Below, in pieces: positions 6,385 through 8,665 of a DNA stretch of 8,665 nucleotides (positions are counted from its first letter, which is position 1; the number at the start of each line of letters is the position of its first letter). The notes beneath the pieces were generated by a model that was not told where the DNA came from, made no database searches, and saw only the letters and a list, made by a program, of their open reading frames with translations. The stretch lies in the NCBI GenBank assembly GCA_028877005.1, contig JAGWPI010000041.1, positions 1-8,665 on the forward strand, given 5' to 3'. The DNA is from Bacteroidota bacterium (GTDB lineage: Bacteria; Bacteroidota; Bacteroidia; Chitinophagales; Chitinophagaceae). Made by a program: the position numbers and the translations under genes.

Positions 6385-7057
6385 CATTAAATTTATAACC
6401 TACTCCTTTAACAGTTGTTATACAATCTAAATTAAGTTTTTGCCGTATTTTTCTAATATGAACATCAATGGTTCTATCGCCCACTATTACTTCATTACCC
6501 CATACTTGCGATAGTATTTCGTTGCGTAAAAAAACTCTTCCCGGTTTTGCGGCCAGTAAAAACAATAATTCAAACTCTTTTTTGGCCAATATAATTTCTT
6601 TTCCATCAATTTCAACAACAAATTTTATTGGGTCAATGGTAATATTCCCCACTTTTAATGGTTTACCATCTTCTTTTTGAATACGTCTAAACAAAGCATT
6701 TACACGGCTAATGAGCATTTTTGGCGAAATGGGTTTGCTGATGTAGTCATCAGCGCCTGTTTCTAAACCTTTTATGTGTGATGTTTCATCGCTAAGGGCA
6801 GTTAAAAAAATAATGAGTGTTTGTTGAAATTGTGATTGCGTTCTTAAAATAGTACAAACTTCAATGCCGGTTTTGTGTGGCATCATAATATCTAATATAA
6901 TTAAGTCTGGTTTTACCATTTTGGCTTTCTCTATGGCTTCGTCACCATCTTTAGCACTAATTACTTCATAACCTTCCTTTGTTAAATTGTAATGAATAAT
7001 TTCCAAAATATCGGGTTCATCGTCGGCAATTAGTATTCGCTTAGCAGTAGTATCCAT
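6380..7057 (-). CDS. phoB: PhoB/PhoP-like response regulator, OmpR family
   Basis: A 225-aa DNA-binding response regulator of normal family length. The receiver domain (about 6-125) has the acidic pair D12-D13, phospho-acceptor D56 (DIMMP), switch residue T86 and K108 (SKP). The C-terminal winged-helix domain (about 133-225) carries the recognition-helix region RTIDVHIRKIRQKL (195-208) and the wing TVKGVGYKF (215-223). I start it at the ATG at 7057 (MDTTAKRILIADDEPD). An upstream in-frame TTG at 7078 would add seven residues, but that TTG lies inside a perfect -7 promoter box (7083-7076) and so would not be in the mRNA. It is the first gene of a probable operon with the PhoR-like kinase, and divergent from the unknown exported protein. 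Its likely targets include the DUF47-pit promoter, where 11-bp-phased hexamers occur. The Pho assignment is from sequence character and context, not proven. The plus-strand frame at 6468-6680 is a shadow. Confidence 0.92.
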   Translation of the reverse strand: MDTTAKRILIADDEPDILEIIHYNLTKEGYEVISAKDGDEAIEKAKMVKPDLIILDIMMPHKTGIEVCTILRTQSQFQQTLIIFLTALSDETSHIKGLETGADDYISKPISPKMLISRVNALFRRIQKEDGKPLKVGNITIDPIKFVVEIDGKEIILAKKEFELLFLLAAKPGRVFLRNEILSQVWGNEVIVGDRTIDVHIRKIRQKLNLDCITTVKGVGYKFNV

Positions 7058-7075
7058 GGTAACATTAAATTTACA

Positions 7076-7083
7076 CAAATTTA
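7076..7083 (-). promoter_or_regulatory. -7 box of the response regulator promoter
   Basis: On the minus strand TAAATTTG is an exact match to TAnnTTTG, with 18 bp between it and the ATG at 7057, much like the DUF47 promoter spacing. The -33 TTTG is absent at 19-21 bp. Upstream lie TTAATA (7142-7137) and TTAACA (7133-7128), which resemble the hexamers before DUF47 but are 9 bp apart, not 11. Autoregulation is therefore possible but poorly supported. Confidence 0.45.
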
Positions 7084-7154
7084 ACTTACAGTTTTTGCAT
7101 TCAGCTATATGGTGCAGATTATCTAATTGTTAACTCTATTAACGAAAAATTTGC

Positions 7155-7168
7155 ATAAATGCATTTAT
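7155..7168. repeat. 14-bp palindrome in the divergent promoter region
   Basis: ATAAATGCATTTAT is a perfect inverted repeat located 5 bp before the ATG at 7174 of the exported-protein gene, in the 116-bp region between divergent starts. It could be an operator for that gene, or form a small hairpin close to its start codon. AT-richness makes chance occurrence plausible. Confidence 0.3.
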
Positions 7169-7173
7169 TTTTG

Positions 7174-8665
7174 ATGAATATGAAAATAGCTCAAAAGCTT
7201 TATTTGACTTTTTTTTGTACATTAATTTCATTGGTATTACAGGCGCAACCCGAATTAAGTATGCCCGCCATACCACACATGCGCCAACTAATTCATGATA
7301 ATATTAAAAATGCAGAGAAAAATATCATTAATCTAACACCTAACACAGCGCATGTATTTGCCCCAACAAATGATATTGATGTGAATTTGCAGATTACTCA
7401 AATGTTGCAAAATACGGTGCATAATATGCGAGCTTCCATTGAATTAAATACCACTATTAATGATAATGATAAATATAAATGGTTACGTGGCATATATAGT
7501 TTATTAGAAAATTTTACTACTGCTTATAAAGCCGGTTTAATAAAAGGTTTAATGCTTGGAGATTTAATGACTGCTTATGAAAAGGCGGTTGCACTTGAAA
7601 AAAATAAAGCATCAATTACTCCTGTTATTGGTGCTTATGATGAAGCAATTGGTAATTTATTAGTTAACAATTTTGCTTTACAAAATAATGTTGGCATTAA
7701 TGAAGCTAAAAATTTATTGATTTTAAAAAACTGTCGTCAAAATCCTGATAATATTTTAAATATTGTTGGTAATAATTTAGATGTGCCATTTGCTGACAGC
7801 TTAATTGCTGTTGTAGCGCATCGGAATCCAGATATAATTTATGATTATCTGGGTGCCGGGAATGAACTTTCTCAAAAAATAAAAAAAGTAAATGATCCCT
7901 TGGTGCAAACTATTTATCAGATAGAAAAATTACCAGGGGGCCGTACATATTTTGCTTTTCTTGATGAAATTTATCATAAACAAATTACTATTGATTCTAT
8001 TCAGAAAATAAAAGATACCGACGACCCATTTTATAAATTATTGGTTAACACTGAAATAAAATATGCTGCCCGAATGCAAATGGGTGATACACCTTATGCC
8101 AAACAAGTATTAACCGATAAACTAAAACAAAAAGCAATTGAACATTACATTAATGAAATTAATGGTTTGCATGATAACCCTCGCGATGCTGTTCGATTTA
8201 AAGTGTTAGATAATTTAGCGCCTCAGGATTTATATTATTTGTGTGTTTTAGGGGAAGATGATATTTATACCAGCAGTTATTTAGGTGTCTACAATCGTAT
8301 ATTTCCTCGTATGGCTATTCCCAGATCAGATACACTTTTAGCATGGGTTCATGATGATTTTTATAAGAAATTTATAAGGATGGCAGCGGCTTACAATGTA
8401 TTAGATGATTTTTTAAAGCGTATGGACAAATCAACCGCTCAAAATTTAATTAAACGGTTTGTAAATGGCCTAGAAAAAACATCTACATTAGAAGATGCAG
8501 TTGATGTTGCCGATTCTTATGCCAGCATTAATGATGTGGGCATAAGAAATTTAATGTTAGCAAAAGTGCAGCAGCAATTGCAGTTTAATACGCAAATGAG
8601 GAATGAAAGAGGCATAGTAATTTATAACATATTAAATACGATATTTTTATCAATGAATCCTGCAA
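7174..8665 (+). CDS. exported protein of unknown function, 3' end cut by the window edge
   Basis: An open frame of 497 codons runs from ATG 7174 to the right edge without a stop; it was checked codon by codon and shows no frameshift. ATG 7180 (Met3) is an equally good start. Residues 1-24 form a signal peptide: basic start, hydrophobic core YLTFFCTLISLVL, and a likely cut after LQA, leaving Gln25. No lipobox Cys is present at the cut site, so the product should be periplasmic or outer-surface and not a lipoprotein. The mature part looks mostly alpha-helical, rich in Asn, Asp and Lys, with no further membrane segment. I see no catalytic motif, TonB plug, TPR pattern or C-terminal sorting signal, though the end is missing. 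A charged segment at 408-447 (NVLDDFLKRMDK, then LEDAVDVAD) looks well structured. I do not recognise the family. Codon use resembles its neighbours, so recent transfer is unlikely. The divergent PhoB-like regulator is its only contextual hint. Confidence 0.8.
   Translation, partial: MNMKIAQKLYLTFFCTLISLVLQAQPELSMPAIPHMRQLIHDNIKNAEKNIINLTPNTAHVFAPTNDIDVNLQITQMLQNTVHNMRASIELNTTINDNDKYKWLRGIYSLLENFTTAYKAGLIKGLMLGDLMTAYEKAVALEKNKASITPVIGAYDEAIGNLLVNNFALQNNVGINEAKNLLILKNCRQNPDNILNIVGNNLDVPFADSLIAVVAHRNPDIIYDYLGAGNELSQKIKKVNDPLVQTIYQIEKLPGGRTYFAFLDEIYHKQITIDSIQKIKDTDDPFYKLLVNTEIKYAARMQMGDTPYAKQVLTDKLKQKAIEHYINEINGLHDNPRDAVRFKVLDNLAPQDLYYLCVLGEDDIYTSSYLGVYNRIFPRMAIPRSDTLLAWVHDDFYKKFIRMAAAYNVLDDFLKRMDKSTAQNLIKRFVNGLEKTSTLEDAVDVADSYASINDVGIRNLMLAKVQQQLQFNTQMRNERGIVIYNILNTIFLSMNPA

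Noticed and set aside
6468..6680. 70-codon plus-strand frame
   Set aside because: It is antisense to the winged-helix domain of the response regulator and has no supporting start signal.
7166..7173. Exact TAnnTTTG (TATTTTTG) on the plus strand before the exported-protein gene
   Set aside because: It directly abuts the ATG at 7174 and would leave no leader even for the ATG at 7180; the upstream TTTG is only 12 bp away, so it is not a convincing promoter.

Overview
The window looks like a chromosomal segment of a Bacteroidota species, most likely Chitinophagaceae or a near relative. Reasons: the DNA is AT-rich; several genes lack a Shine-Dalgarno sequence; -7 boxes of the Bacteroidota form TAnnTTTG lie just upstream of several starts; and the DUF47, Pit and PhoR-like proteins have a Bacteroidota character. 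The placement is inference from protein and promoter style, as no rRNA or marker gene is present. There are no mobile elements, tRNAs, rRNAs or CRISPR arrays.

Layout. Six genes lie on the minus strand and one on the plus strand. From the right: a plus-strand gene for an exported protein of unknown function (7174 to the right edge, incomplete) is divergent from an OmpR/PhoB-type response regulator (7057-6380), which is followed by a PhoR-type histidine kinase (6305-5259). A 244-bp gap follows, then a PhoU-like DUF47 protein (5014-4367) and a PiT phosphate permease (4320-3307), spaced like an operon. Next come galE (3171-2149) and a FUSC-family membrane protein (2060 to the left edge, incomplete). 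The FUSC frame is open for 686 codons with no stop or frameshift.

How the genes fit together. The right half reads as a compact phosphate module: a two-component system, a PhoU-like cytoplasmic protein and a low-affinity phosphate permease. No pstSCAB or phoU is present in the window. The gap between the kinase and the DUF47-pit pair is the most informative non-coding stretch. It holds four TTAACA-like hexamers in strict 11-bp register, immediately upstream of a candidate DUF47 promoter, which is how PhoB/PhoP boxes are built in other bacteria. It also holds a hairpin plus U-tract that would work as an intrinsic terminator only on the plus strand, although no plus-strand gene is annotated there. 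This suggests a small RNA sharing the same control region. galE (nucleotide-sugar metabolism) and the FUSC gene (possible efflux) have no evident link to phosphate.

I see no clearly new multi-gene system. The points most worth following are the phased Pho-box candidate, the orphan plus-strand terminator, the unknown exported protein next to the regulator, and a non-consensus residue in the second signature motif of the permease.
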